The notes under the pieces: model-generated
Told to the model about the DNA's origin: nothing
The model's database searches: none
The model's input: the letters and a program-made list of their open reading frames with translations, nothing else
In this document: positions 32,923-42,055 of the stretch, one piece after another
Numbering within the stretch: the first letter of the stretch is position 1
Layout of the letters: each line of letters starts with the position of its first letter
Translations under genes and position numbers: made by a program
Origin: Kaistia dalseonensis
Lineage (GTDB): Bacteria > Pseudomonadota > Alphaproteobacteria > Rhizobiales > Kaistiaceae
DNA: 64,000 nt
Reading direction: 5' to 3'
Assembly (NCBI RefSeq): GCF_030814715.1
Contig: NZ_JAUSVO010000004.1
Location: forward strand, 640,649-704,648

Positions 32923-35094
32923 CTACGCTTCGATCCAGACGGGCACCGACTTGAAGGCCGGCGTCTTGCTGCGGGGATCGACGGCCGTACCGACCAGCAC
33001 ATTGGCCTCCGGATAATAGGCCATCGCACTGCCGCGCGGCAGGTCGAAGGGCGTCACCACGGCGCGCATGCGGCCAGTATCCGAGGCGAGCGTCACGACC
33101 TGGCCTTCGCTGACACCGAAGGCCGCCATGTCGTCCCTGGCCAGGAAAACCGCGTCGCGGCCGGCCTTGGCGCGATAGCTGTCCTCTTCCTCATAGACGA
33201 TCGTATTGAACTGCCCTTCGCTGCGGACGGTCGCGAGGCTGAGGCGGCTGCGCTCTGGTGTCGGTGTCGGTGTCACCACGAAATGGCCGCGCTTGTCGGG
33301 CGTGCCGAATTCCGGCGTGTGCATCAGCCGGTTCTTGACGTGGAACTCCTGCTTGGCGACTTCGATATCCTTGAGCTGCTCCATGCCGGGCACGACGGCG
33401 GCGATCGCCTCACGGATTTTGGCATGGTGTGCCAGCCCTTCGAACGGGATCGGGGAGTCCGGCAGCAGCCGGGCGCCGATCTGGCACAGGATTCGGCTCT
33501 CCGGGCGCACATTGTCGAGCCGGCGGATGCCGCCATCGCTGAGCCGGACATAGTTGAACATCGATTCCTGCGTCGTCGGCTCCCATTCCTCGTCGCGCGC
33601 CGTCACGGGCAGGATCAGCACCTCGCCATCGCCGAGGCCATTGACGTGGCCAAGATTGAGAGAGGTGGTCAGGAAGAGCTTGAAGCCGATGCGGCCCATC
33701 GCGCGGGTGGCGAATGCGGTGTCGGGCGTCGCGCCCCAGAGATTGCCGCCCATGATCACGGCGGCGTCGATCTCGCCCCGTTCCGCCGCCTTCAGCGACG
33801 CCATGGTGTCGAGCCCCTTCTCCTCCGGAAAGCGCAGGCCGAGCGTCTCCTCCATCCGCGCGAGCACGTCCTTCGCGAGCACGGGCTTCACGCCGATCGT
33901 GCCGATGCCCTGTACGTTGGAATGGCCGCGAAGCGGCAGCAGGCCGGCGAAGCGCTTGCCGATCATGCCGCGCAGCAGAGCGAGATTGGCGATCATCTCG
34001 ACATTGGCGACGCCGTGGATGTGATGGGTCATGCCCATGCCCCAGGCGAACACCACACGTTCCGAGCGCGCATAGACGGCCGCGACTGCCTCGATCCGCG
34101 CCTTCGGCACGCCGCAGGCTTCGACGATCTGCTCCCAGGAGAGCGCCTCGATATCCGCGCGGAAAGCGTCGAACGCCGCCGTATGGCTCTCGATGAACGC
34201 CCGATCTGTCGCGCCGGCTTCGATGACCGCCTTGGCGATGCCCTTCATCAGCGCGATATCGGAGCCGATCCGCGGCTGCAGGTAGTCGGAGGCGATCTCG
34301 CTGCCGCCCTTCAGCATCGACATGGGCGATTTCGGCACCGCGAATTTGACGAGGCCCGGCTCTTTCGCCGGGTTGATCACGATCACCGCGCCGCCGCGCT
34401 CGCGGCACTTCTTCAGCATGTGGATGAAGCGGGGATGATTGGACGAAGGATTGGCGCCGATGACGAAGATCAGGTCTGCGCCGGTCAGGTCCTCGATTTC
34501 GATCGTCGCCGTGCCCTTGCCAACCGTGGTGGCGAGCCCTTCGCTGGTCGCCTGATGGCAGTAATAGGAACAATTATTGACGTTGTTGGTGCCATAGGCG
34601 CGGGCAAGCAGTTGGAAGACGAAGCCGGCCTCGTTCGATGAGCGCCCCGAGGAATAGAAGAACGACCGCCTCGGATCCGTCGTCTTCAGGCGCTGCACGG
34701 CGGTGGCGAGCGCGAAATCCCATTCGACCGGCACGAAGCGGTCACTTCCGGCCGCTTTGAACAGCGGCGTGTCGAGGCGGCCGAGCCGTTCCATCTCCCG
34801 GCCGGAAAGCTCCTGCAGGTCGGCGATCGGATGGGCGAAGATCTCGGCCGGGATCGACGGCAAGATGTCGCCCGATTGGGCCTGGACCGACTTGTTGCAG
34901 ACGGAGGGAAACTCGCCCAGCTCGTTGGTCATGCCGCCGCGCTGGCCGCCCATGCCATAGGCGCAGGCCTTGCACGCATTCTTGCTCAGCAGCGCCTTGG
35001 CGGCCTTGCCCACGCCCATGCGCGAGATGGTCTGCAGCGTATAGAGCACTTTCTTGGGACCGCCGCCGACCGGCTGTTGTTCGCGCCGTGCCAA
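32923..35094 (-). CDS. FdhF/YdeP-family molybdopterin oxidoreductase
   Basis: 723 residues. A molybdopterin-guanine-dinucleotide enzyme of the formate-dehydrogenase-alpha-like YdeP branch. Near the N-terminus C41 and C44 in NACKACAYGMGG, with C66, probably bind an Fe-S cluster. Further motifs are SSGRSSNEAGF, NNVNNCSYYCHQATSEGL, the cofactor-binding IGANPSSNHPRF and the C-terminal dinucleotide-binding domain (SEGQVVTLASDTGRMRAVV). There is no Tat signal, so it is cytosolic. No partner subunit or chaperone (FdhD) gene is adjacent. E. coli YdeP is linked to acid resistance; the substrate here is unknown. Confidence 0.9.
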   Translation of the reverse strand: MARREQQPVGGGPKKVLYTLQTISRMGVGKAAKALLSKNACKACAYGMGGQRGGMTNELGEFPSVCNKSVQAQSGDILPSIPAEIFAHPIADLQELSGREMERLGRLDTPLFKAAGSDRFVPVEWDFALATAVQRLKTTDPRRSFFYSSGRSSNEAGFVFQLLARAYGTNNVNNCSYYCHQATSEGLATTVGKGTATIEIEDLTGADLIFVIGANPSSNHPRFIHMLKKCRERGGAVIVINPAKEPGLVKFAVPKSPMSMLKGGSEIASDYLQPRIGSDIALMKGIAKAVIEAGATDRAFIESHTAAFDAFRADIEALSWEQIVEACGVPKARIEAVAAVYARSERVVFAWGMGMTHHIHGVANVEMIANLALLRGMIGKRFAGLLPLRGHSNVQGIGTIGVKPVLAKDVLARMEETLGLRFPEEKGLDTMASLKAAERGEIDAAVIMGGNLWGATPDTAFATRAMGRIGFKLFLTTSLNLGHVNGLGDGEVLILPVTARDEEWEPTTQESMFNYVRLSDGGIRRLDNVRPESRILCQIGARLLPDSPIPFEGLAHHAKIREAIAAVVPGMEQLKDIEVAKQEFHVKNRLMHTPEFGTPDKRGHFVVTPTPTPERSRLSLATVRSEGQFNTIVYEEEDSYRAKAGRDAVFLARDDMAAFGVSEGQVVTLASDTGRMRAVVTPFDLPRGSAMAYYPEANVLVGTAVDPRSKTPAFKSVPVWIEA

Positions 35095-35173
35095 TTCATT
35101 CCCTCCCGACTGGACGTATCAGCAAGATAGCATCAAAGGTGGCCGCTACGGAATCCGTCCTCGGCGTGGCGGT

Positions 35174-35194
35174 ACATGCAGGTCTTCTGCATGT
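35174..35194. promoter_or_regulatory. Perfect 21-bp dyad in divergent promoter region
   Basis: ACATGCAG-GTCTT-CTGCATGT, 8-bp perfect arms around five bases, lies between the divergent molybdoenzyme gene (80 bp away) and the epimerase gene (90 bp away). It has the size of a dimeric repressor site. No regulator gene is adjacent, so its protein is unknown. Confidence 0.4.
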
Positions 35195-35284
35195 CTTGGA
35201 ATATTGTCACTATGGCGTCCCGCAGAATCAGTTCGGCCAAGCCTGTCGAGCCTGATGCCATCATTGATCTCCTGGAGCGCGTCC

Positions 35285-36163
35285 GTGACCGATACCATCA
35301 TCATTGCCCGAGACGGTTTCAGTGTCGCCATTGCGCGCCAGGGCGCGGAACTGCAATCGATCGTCGATCCGGCCGGCAAGGAATGGATGTGGGGCGGCGA
35401 TCCCGCCTTCTGGGGCCGTCACGCGCCGATCCTGTTCCCGATCGTCGGCCGGGCTGCGAATGACGCGATCCGCGTTGACGGGAAGAGCTACCCGATGGGC
35501 CAGCATGGCTTTGCCCGCGACGCCCTGTTCGACCTGGTCGCGTCGGGGCCGGATTCCTGCCTGCTGCGCCTCAATGCGAACGACGCCACGCGCAAGATCT
35601 TCCCCTTCGAGTTCACGCTCGATGTGAGCTTCCGCCTCGCCAAGGGCGCTCTGCACCAGAGCGTCACGGTCACGAATACGGGCACCGGGCCGATGGCGGC
35701 TTCGGTCGGCTTCCACCCGGCCTTCCTGTGGCCGGCAGCCCCGGCGCCGGTGCGCAATTCCTTCATCGTCCTGTTTGAAAAGGCCGAGCCCGCCCCGATC
35801 CGCCGCATCGCCAATGGTCGTGTTGCGCTTTCGGTCGATACGCCGGTCAAGGATCGGACGCTGGCGCTCGACGACAGCCTCTTCGTTGCCGATGCCGTCA
35901 TTTTCGACCAACTCGCCAGCCGTTCGGTCTGGTTCGGCCGTCCGGGCGAGCCGGGCATTGGGATTGATTTCGCAGGCTTGCCTTATCTTGGCATCTGGAC
36001 CAAGCCGGGTGCGGGATTTCTATGCATCGAGCCCTGGCAAGGTCACCATGCTCCGGAAGGGTTCGACGGCGATTTCTTCGATATGCCGGGCGTGATGCGA
36101 ATCGAGGCCGGCCGATCGGAAACGCGCGAAATGGTGATGCGCTGCGGCGCTCCGGCGCCGTAG
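35285..36163 (+). CDS. Aldose 1-epimerase-like protein
   Basis: 292 residues from a GTG preceded by GGAGCG. The galactose-mutarotase-like beta-sandwich is seen in WMWGGDPAFWGRHAPILFPIVGR, YPMGQHGFARD (catalytic-type histidine), SVGFHPAFLWP (second histidine) and the late LCIEPWQGHHAP, whose glutamate is the expected general base. It is of the YeaD/LacX-like branch, which interconverts anomers of aldoses or sugar phosphates. It abuts the convergent small secreted protein with no spacing and is followed across it by gluconokinase, so a sugar-handling context is plausible. Confidence 0.85.
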   Translation: MTDTIIIARDGFSVAIARQGAELQSIVDPAGKEWMWGGDPAFWGRHAPILFPIVGRAANDAIRVDGKSYPMGQHGFARDALFDLVASGPDSCLLRLNANDATRKIFPFEFTLDVSFRLAKGALHQSVTVTNTGTGPMAASVGFHPAFLWPAAPAPVRNSFIVLFEKAEPAPIRRIANGRVALSVDTPVKDRTLALDDSLFVADAVIFDQLASRSVWFGRPGEPGIGIDFAGLPYLGIWTKPGAGFLCIEPWQGHHAPEGFDGDFFDMPGVMRIEAGRSETREMVMRCGAPAP

Positions 36164-36586
36164 TTAGAGGCCGAGATCGGCGAAGCTGTCGCCACTGGTC
36201 TCGCGATTGATCCGGATCGTCCTGCCGCGCGGGCCCTTCAGCGTCGCCTTGATCATGACGCGCTCGCCCCGGCGGCTCAGTGTTCCGCTGCCGCGCCAGG
36301 GCTGGCCAAAAGGTCCGGTCCCGGTGCCCGTAAAGGTGCAGGTCAGGGGCCTGCCGCCGCATGTGCCCATCAGTCGATAGGTCCCGCGCCTGCCATTGGA
36401 GAGGATGAGCGTGCCCTTGCGCACGAGCACGCCGGTCGCGGGATCGTAGTGCGCGGTGAATTGCTCGGTGATCACGCGACCATCGATGTCGATGGTTGTC
36501 CTGCCGCTGCGCTCGAGCGCGCCCGCCGTTCCGGTGAACATCAGCAGCGCGGCGATAGACGCCAAAAACACTCCGGGTTGTGCCAT
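36164..36586 (-). CDS. Small secreted protein, function unknown
   Basis: 140 residues from the ATG seven bases after AAAGGA. A signal peptide ends near TAGALE. The mature part is rich in beta strands (TIDIDGRVITEQFTAHYDP, LVRKGTLILSNGRRGTYRLM) with a short Cys pair in MGTCGGRPLTCTF that could form a disulfide in the periplasm. Many Thr, Gly and Arg, high pI. No family recognised. Its stop codon touches the stop of the convergent epimerase gene. Confidence 0.7.
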   Translation of the reverse strand: MAQPGVFLASIAALLMFTGTAGALERSGRTTIDIDGRVITEQFTAHYDPATGVLVRKGTLILSNGRRGTYRLMGTCGGRPLTCTFTGTGTGPFGQPWRGSGTLSRRGERVMIKATLKGPRGRTIRINRETSGDSFADLGL

Positions 36587-36690
36587 GATCATGTCCTTTC
36601 GTGAGCGTTGAGGCCCGTCAGGAAAGATCGCGCCGCGACTTTGCCGGATCGTTTCGGAAAGCGTGCCGTCCGGTGACGATTTGTAACGGC

Positions 36691-37251
36691 TCAGCCGGCC
36701 AGGGGGCGCGCCGCGATCGCATCGGCGGCTGCTTCGAGCTCGGCATCGATGTCGCCGTCAAGATCGATCCGGATGAAATCCTCGTCCTCCGTCGGCCGTT
36801 CCAGCGTGGCGAGTTGGCTGTCGAGCAGGGATGGCGGCATGAAATGGCTGGTGCGGGTCAGCATGCGTTCTTTCAGCAGGGCATGCGAGCCATCGAGGAA
36901 GATGAAGATCACCGGTCGCCGCGTGGCGGCCCGCAGGATGTCGCGATAGCTGCGCTTCAACGACGAGCAGGCGACCACGATCCCCTTCGCGGCATCATCG
37001 GCTTCCGCCATGCGGCGGCCGATGGCCTTCAGCCAGGGCAGGCGGTCATTGTCGTCGAGTGGCGTGCCCGCGGCCATCTTGGCGACATTGGCAGCCGGAT
37101 GAAGCTGGTCGCCCTCGATGAAATCCGTGTCGAAACGGTCGGCGAGCGCGGCGCCAGCCGTCGATTTGCCCGAGCCGGAAACCCCCATCACGACGAGGTT
37201 GAAGGCGAGCGGCTCCTGCGCTCCGGCAGGGCTGGCGGCGTCGGCTGTCAT
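36691..37251 (-). CDS. gntK: Gluconokinase
   Basis: 186 residues. Phosphorylates gluconate to 6-phosphogluconate, feeding the Entner-Doudoroff or pentose phosphate path. Walker A is GVSGSGKST (23-31). Family motifs follow: FIEGDQLHPAANVAKMAAGTPL, DDNDRLPWLKAIG, VACSSLKRSYRDILR and FIFLDGSHALLKERM with HFMPPSLLDSQ. All are canonical for GntK. No gluconate permease or regulator is adjacent. It lies 51 bp after the lipid kinase gene on the same strand. Confidence 0.95.
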   Translation of the reverse strand: MTADAASPAGAQEPLAFNLVVMGVSGSGKSTAGAALADRFDTDFIEGDQLHPAANVAKMAAGTPLDDNDRLPWLKAIGRRMAEADDAAKGIVVACSSLKRSYRDILRAATRRPVIFIFLDGSHALLKERMLTRTSHFMPPSLLDSQLATLERPTEDEDFIRIDLDGDIDAELEAAADAIAARPLAG

Positions 37252-37302
37252 GGTCGCTCCGTTGCGTTCTTGTTTGCTTTGCTGTTGCCAAAGAGCGCGC
37301 CT

Positions 37303-38232
37303 TCAGGCGCTGGCATTGTCCTGCTTCACGAGATCGGTCTGGCCGAGATGCACCGGCAGCGCGCCGGGGTGGCACTCGACACGGAAGCGCTTGCTCTGCA
37401 CCGGCTCGCCGTCGAGATTGACGTAGAGTTCCTCATGCGAGACGTACTCGATCCAGGGACTGCGCGTCGTGACCTGCAGGCTCTCGATCGCCGCCGCGCC
37501 CTGCAGCACGAACTGCGCGAACATGTCGAGCCGTGAATCCGGCGGCACTTCCGGCAGGATCATGAGATCGAGCAGGCCGTCATCGAGCATGGCCTTGGGA
37601 CAGAGCGAAATGCCGCCGCCGGCCTGACGGCCATTGCCGATGGCGAGCGCGTAGAAGCTGCCCTCCCATTCGAAATTCTCGGCGCGGAAGCGGCCGCGAT
37701 TGGCGGTGAGCTCGGCAAAGCGGGAAACGCCGGTGACGACATAGGCGAGGCCGCCGAGCCGCCGCTTCAGGTCCGGGTCCGTCTCGACGGTGACGCGCGA
37801 GCCGAAACCGCCTGTGATGAGATTGATGAAGACCCGCTGCTCCAGCGTGCCGACATCGATCGGACGGGCCGGCGTGGTCGTGACCAGTCGCAGCGCCGCC
37901 GTCAGATCCTCGACGGGAATATTGGCGGAATGGGCGAAATCATTCGCCGTCCCGAGCGGCAGGACGCCGAAGGAGCAGCCTGCCGGCGGCTTGGCCGCAA
38001 GGCTCGCGCCGAACACTTCGCTGACCGTGCCGTCACCGCCGCCGGCGACGATCACATCGAGGCCGCCATTTCTGGCCTCCTCGACGGCGTCGCGCGCCAT
38101 CCGGCTGGCATCGCCCGATTCCCATGTCACGCGGACCTCCACGACATGGCCGTCCGAGCGCACCGCATCGACAGCGTCGCGCACCCTTGGGTCACGCGCA
38201 GCCTTGCCATGGAGGATCAGCCGAAGTTTCAT
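37303..38232 (-). CDS. yegS: YegS-type lipid kinase (diacylglycerol kinase catalytic domain)
   Basis: 309 residues. The DAGK nucleotide-binding loop is GGGDGT (64-69), followed by LPLGTANDFA (91-100). The second domain has ITGGFGSRVT, IGNGRQAGGGISLCPKAML and YVNLDGEP. The order and wording match E. coli YegS closely, a cytosolic enzyme that phosphorylates phosphatidylglycerol in vitro. Start taken at MKLRLILHGKAA, eight codons inside the longest frame, because this matches the family N-terminus; the ribosome site there is weak. Confidence 0.93.
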   Translation of the reverse strand: MKLRLILHGKAARDPRVRDAVDAVRSDGHVVEVRVTWESGDASRMARDAVEEARNGGLDVIVAGGGDGTVSEVFGASLAAKPPAGCSFGVLPLGTANDFAHSANIPVEDLTAALRLVTTTPARPIDVGTLEQRVFINLITGGFGSRVTVETDPDLKRRLGGLAYVVTGVSRFAELTANRGRFRAENFEWEGSFYALAIGNGRQAGGGISLCPKAMLDDGLLDLMILPEVPPDSRLDMFAQFVLQGAAAIESLQVTTRSPWIEYVSHEELYVNLDGEPVQSKRFRVECHPGALPVHLGQTDLVKQDNASA

Positions 38233-38376
38233 GGTCTTACACCGGTCATGGAACAACTGATTCTATTGGACGGGAGTTTGAGGGCGACCTCAAGCCCCTG
38301 TCGGGATCTGATTGCCCAACGACCCTGCTGTCCCCCGGCGCGATTGCCGGGCGCTTGATGACTGAGAGGATTGTGC

Positions 38377-40011
38377 GTGGAGACGATCGCTGCTGCCCTG
38401 GTTCTTCTCGTGGCTGTCGTCATCAGCAGTTCCGTCGTGCGGGCGGCGCCATTCGCGCTGCCCTTGCCGCTGGTCCAGATCGCGCTCGGCGCACTGATCG
38501 CCTCGGTGGCCGATCTCGGCGTGCGCCTGCAGCCGGAGATATTCTTCCTGCTCTTCCTGCCGCCGCTGCTCTTCCTCGATGGCTGGCGCATCCCGAAGGA
38601 AGGCCTCTTTCGCGACAAGAACGCGATCCTGGAACTGGCGCTCGGGCTCGTCGTCTTCACGGTTGTCGGGCTCGGCTTCGTCATCAACTGGATGATCCCG
38701 TCCATTCCGCTCGCCGTCGCCTTCGCGCTCGCCGCGGTGATCTCGCCGACCGATCCGGTCGCGGTTTCGTCGATCACGGCGCGCGTGCCGATCCCGAAGC
38801 GGCTGATGCACATCCTCGAGGGCGAATCGCTGCTGAACGACGCCTCCGGCCTCGTCTGCATGCGCTTTGCCGTCGCCGCCGCGCTGACCGGCACTTTCTC
38901 GCTGGTCGAGGCGTCGACGACCTTCCTCTGGGTCGCGATCGGCGGCATCGCCATCGGCGTCGGCGTGACGTGGATCGTGACGCAGGTCAAGAATATCGTC
39001 AGCAAGCGGCTGGGCGAGGAGACCGGGTCGCAGATCCTGATCAGCCTGCTCATCCCCTTCGGCGCCTATCTTCTGGCCGAGCATCTGGAGTGCTCGGGCA
39101 TCCTGGCTGCGGTCGCGGCGGGCATCACCATGAGCTATGCCGAGATCGGCGGCCAGTTGATGGCCGTGACGCGCGTGCGACGCTCGGCCGTGTGGGATAC
39201 GGTCCAGTTTGCGGCGAACGGGGTGATCTTCGTCATCCTGGGCGAGCAATTGCCGGGCATCATCGCCGGCGCGGCGCAGACCGTCCGGGAGACCGGCCAC
39301 CATGAGCCGATCTGGCTGCTGGTCTACATTCTCGCCATCAATATCGGGCTGGCGGCTCTCCGCTTCGCCTGGGCCTACGTGTCGCTCCGGCTGACCATCT
39401 TCAAGGCGACGCGGCGCGGGGCGGCGTTCAAGGTGCCGATCTGGCGCGTCACGGCGGCGATGTCGCTCGCCGGCGTGCGCGGCGCCGTCACGCTCGCCGG
39501 TGTCCTGACCCTGCCGCTCACCATGCTGGACGGAACGCCCTTTCCCGCGCGCGATCTCGCGATCCTGCTCGCCGCCGGCGTCATCATCCTCTCGCTGGTG
39601 GCGGCCAGCATCGGCCTGCCGCTGGTGCTCCAGGGCATCGCCGTGCCGCCGGAACATATCGAGCGCGAGCGCGAGGACGAGGCGCGGGTCGCTGCCGCCG
39701 AGGCCGCGATCAAGGCCATCGAGCGCACCCAGCACGATCTCGCGGCCGGCCGCAACGATGCCGATCTCTATGCCGATGCCGGGGCGCGCGTCATGGAGCT
39801 CTATCGCCAGCGCATAGACGGGCGTTCGCAGACCGCGGAGGCGGCCGAACTGAACCGCAAGGTCGACGAGATCGAGCGCAAGCTGCGCCTGGCCGGCCTC
39901 CGCGCTGAACGCGACGCGATCTATCGGAGCACGCGCACCCACAAGATCGACGACGAGACGGCGCGCAAGATCGTGCGCGAAATCGACCTGACCGAAGCAC
40001 GCTTTGGGTGA
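38377..40011 (+). CDS. CPA1-family Na+/H+ antiporter (NhaP type)
   Basis: 544 residues from a GTG seven bases after GAGAGGA. Twelve or so membrane helices fill residues 1-420. The ion-binding region shows AAVISPTDPVAVSSI (TM with TDP) and ILEGESLLNDASGLVCMRFAV, where the ND pair is the CPA1 exchange site, plus RGAVTLAGVLTLPL. A C-terminal cytosolic helical domain (about 425-544) is highly charged and probably regulatory. It should expel Na+ or K+ in exchange for protons. Stands alone. Confidence 0.93.
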   Translation: METIAAALVLLVAVVISSSVVRAAPFALPLPLVQIALGALIASVADLGVRLQPEIFFLLFLPPLLFLDGWRIPKEGLFRDKNAILELALGLVVFTVVGLGFVINWMIPSIPLAVAFALAAVISPTDPVAVSSITARVPIPKRLMHILEGESLLNDASGLVCMRFAVAAALTGTFSLVEASTTFLWVAIGGIAIGVGVTWIVTQVKNIVSKRLGEETGSQILISLLIPFGAYLLAEHLECSGILAAVAAGITMSYAEIGGQLMAVTRVRRSAVWDTVQFAANGVIFVILGEQLPGIIAGAAQTVRETGHHEPIWLLVYILAINIGLAALRFAWAYVSLRLTIFKATRRGAAFKVPIWRVTAAMSLAGVRGAVTLAGVLTLPLTMLDGTPFPARDLAILLAAGVIILSLVAASIGLPLVLQGIAVPPEHIEREREDEARVAAAEAAIKAIERTQHDLAAGRNDADLYADAGARVMELYRQRIDGRSQTAEAAELNRKVDEIERKLRLAGLRAERDAIYRSTRTHKIDDETARKIVREIDLTEARFG

Positions 40012-40035
40012 TGGCGGGCGGCGCGACCGCGTCGC

Positions 40036-41550
40036 TCAGATCACCGCGCAGACCGTCTTCGTCTCCAGATAGTTCTCCAGCCCCTGGGCGCCGTTCTCAT
40101 AGCCCCAGCCGGATTCCTTGTGGCCGCCCTTGGGCAGTTCCGGCGAGAAATAGGAATGGCAGTTGATCCAGACCGTACCGGCGCGGATCGCGGCTGCCAT
40201 GCGATGCGCCTGGCTCAGGCTCTCGGTCCAGACGCTGGCGGCGAGGCCGTAATCGGAATCATTGGCGAGCGCCAGCACCTCGTCCGTATCGTCGAAGGGC
40301 GTCACGGCGACGACCGGGCCGAAAATCTCCTCGCGCATCAGCGTCATGTCGGGGCGGGTGTTCACGACCACGGTCGGCTCGAAAAACGTGCCGAGTTCGC
40401 CATCCTGATGGCCACCCGACAGGATCTCGGCGCCCTCTGAACGACCGCCGGCAATATAGGACGCGACGCGGTCGGCCTGCTTGCGGCTGACCAGCGGCCC
40501 CAGATCGGTTTCCGGCGCGAGGCCATGGCCGAGGCGGAGCTTTTCGGCCTCCTTGGCCAACCCGTCGATGAACTGGTTGTAGATCGGCCGCGCCGCATAG
40601 ACGCGCGAGCCCGCGACGCAGACCTGGCCGGCATTGGCGAAGATGCCGCGCGCGACACCGGGAATGGCGAGCGAGAGGTCGGCATCGGCGAGCACGATCG
40701 CGGGCGACTTGCCGCCGAGTTCCAGCGTCAGCTTCTTCAGATTGCCGCGAGCGGCGTTGAGCAGCGCCTTGCCGGTGAAGGTCGAGCCTGTGAAGGCGAT
40801 CTTGTCGACATCGGAATGCGTCGAGAGCGCGGCGCCGACCACCGAGCCAAAGCCGGTGACGATATTGACCACGCCCTTTGGCAGCCCCGCTTCCAGCATC
40901 AGTTCGCCCAGCCGGAGCGCGGTCAGCGACGTATCCTCGGCCGGCTTCAGCACGATGGTACAGCCCGCCGCGAGCGCCGGCGCGAGCTTCATCGAGGCCA
41001 TCAGCAGCGGCGAATTCCACGGCGTGATCGCGGCGACGACGCCGATCGGCTCGCGCGTCGTATAGGCGAAGATCTGCTTGCCCGCCGGCTGGTAGCCGAT
41101 CGAGGTCGGGATCGTCTGGCCGAGGATCTTGTTGGCGAAGCCGCCGAAATAGCGGAATTGCGCGGCGGAAGCCGGAATCTCGCCGAAACGCGCGGTCTTG
41201 TAGCTCTTGCCCTGGTCGAGCGTCTCGATCTCGGCCAGTTCGTCCGCATGGGCCTCGATCAGATCGGCAATCCGGGTCAACAGCCGGCCGCGATCGGTCG
41301 GGCTCATGCCGCGCCATTCCTTCGAGGTGAAGGCGCGCCGGGCGCTCGCCACCGCCGCGTCCACATCGCCGGCGTCGCCTTCGGCGATTTCGGCCAAAAT
41401 CTGGCCGGTCGCCGGATCGACGCTGGCGAAATGGCGGCCGCTCGCGGGGGCCGTCCAGGCGCCGTCGATCAGCAGGCGCTTCTTCTGCTCGCCGAGAAAG
41501 GCGCGGGCGCCCTCCGTCTTCGGGGCAATCGGGACGACATGGATCGTCAT
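40036..41550 (-). CDS. Aldehyde dehydrogenase (NAD(P)+), last gene of catabolic operon
   Basis: 504 residues, cytosolic. Oxidises an aldehyde to the acid. Catalytic residues are intact: N179 in TPWNS, E277 in LELGGKSP and the nucleophile C311 in NAGQVCVAGSR. The NAD site shows FTGSTFTGKALL. The sequence is of the betaine/aromatic aldehyde dehydrogenase group, but the substrate cannot be read. It lies 13 bp after the 2Fe-2S subunit gene, the last of nine co-directional genes. A TPP-dependent decarboxylase and a GMC alcohol oxidase in the same operon both yield aldehydes, which makes this enzyme the natural next step. Confidence 0.93.
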   Translation of the reverse strand: MTIHVVPIAPKTEGARAFLGEQKKRLLIDGAWTAPASGRHFASVDPATGQILAEIAEGDAGDVDAAVASARRAFTSKEWRGMSPTDRGRLLTRIADLIEAHADELAEIETLDQGKSYKTARFGEIPASAAQFRYFGGFANKILGQTIPTSIGYQPAGKQIFAYTTREPIGVVAAITPWNSPLLMASMKLAPALAAGCTIVLKPAEDTSLTALRLGELMLEAGLPKGVVNIVTGFGSVVGAALSTHSDVDKIAFTGSTFTGKALLNAARGNLKKLTLELGGKSPAIVLADADLSLAIPGVARGIFANAGQVCVAGSRVYAARPIYNQFIDGLAKEAEKLRLGHGLAPETDLGPLVSRKQADRVASYIAGGRSEGAEILSGGHQDGELGTFFEPTVVVNTRPDMTLMREEIFGPVVAVTPFDDTDEVLALANDSDYGLAASVWTESLSQAHRMAAAIRAGTVWINCHSYFSPELPKGGHKESGWGYENGAQGLENYLETKTVCAVI

Positions 41551-41563
41551 GGTTCGGACCTTC

Positions 41564-42055
41564 CTATTCGGCGGCCGTCTGCTGGGCCGCCAGGGCCGCG
41601 ACCGCCGCCTGGGCGCCGCGGAGAATGGAGAGATAGCCTGTGCAGCGGCAGATATTGCCTTCGAGCGCCGCCTTGATGTCGGCCTCGTCGGGCGTCGGGT
41701 TGCTCTTCAGCAGCGCGGTCAGCGCGACCGTGAAGCCGGGGGCGCAATAGCCGCACTGGAACGATACTTCGGCCGCGAGCGCGGAACGGACAAGGTCCGC
41801 CTCGGGAAAGGCGGCGAGGCCCTCGGCCGAGACGACATCCGCGCCGTCGAGCTGCCAGGCCATGGTGAGGCAGGAATTCACCGCCTCGCCATTGACCAGC
41901 ACCATGCAGGAGCCGCAGCGGCCGACCCGGCACGCGGCCTTTGTCGCGGTGAGGGCGAGATCATCGCGCAATATGTCGACCAGGCGACGATCGGCGGCCG
42001 CCGCGACGGTCACCGGCGCACCGTTCAGGCGAAAACTGACCGTTTCACGCGACAT
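41564..42055 (-). CDS. 2Fe-2S subunit of molybdenum hydroxylase (XdhC/CoxS/IorA-type)
   Basis: 163 residues. The N-terminal plant-ferredoxin fold carries C42, C47, C50 (CRVGRCGSC) and C62. The helical C-terminal domain has the second cluster ligands C101, C104 (QCGYC) and C136, C138 (CRC). It passes electrons from the molybdenum centre to FAD. The start codon lies inside the end of the large-subunit gene (11-bp overlap), so the two are translationally coupled. The start MSRETVSF is preferred over an ATG seven codons upstream because it matches the family N-terminus. Confidence 0.95.
   Translation of the reverse strand: MSRETVSFRLNGAPVTVAAAADRRLVDILRDDLALTATKAACRVGRCGSCMVLVNGEAVNSCLTMAWQLDGADVVSAEGLAAFPEADLVRSALAAEVSFQCGYCAPGFTVALTALLKSNPTPDEADIKAALEGNICRCTGYLSILRGAQAAVAALAAQQTAAE

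Noticed and set aside
32875..34641. 588-codon plus-strand frame opposite the YdeP-type molybdoenzyme
   Set aside because: Begins inside a terminator hairpin and lacks any recognisable fold.
38290..39942. 550-codon minus-strand frame opposite the CPA1 antiporter
   Set aside because: Shadow of a clear membrane protein; product is Arg/Asp/Gln-rich low complexity.
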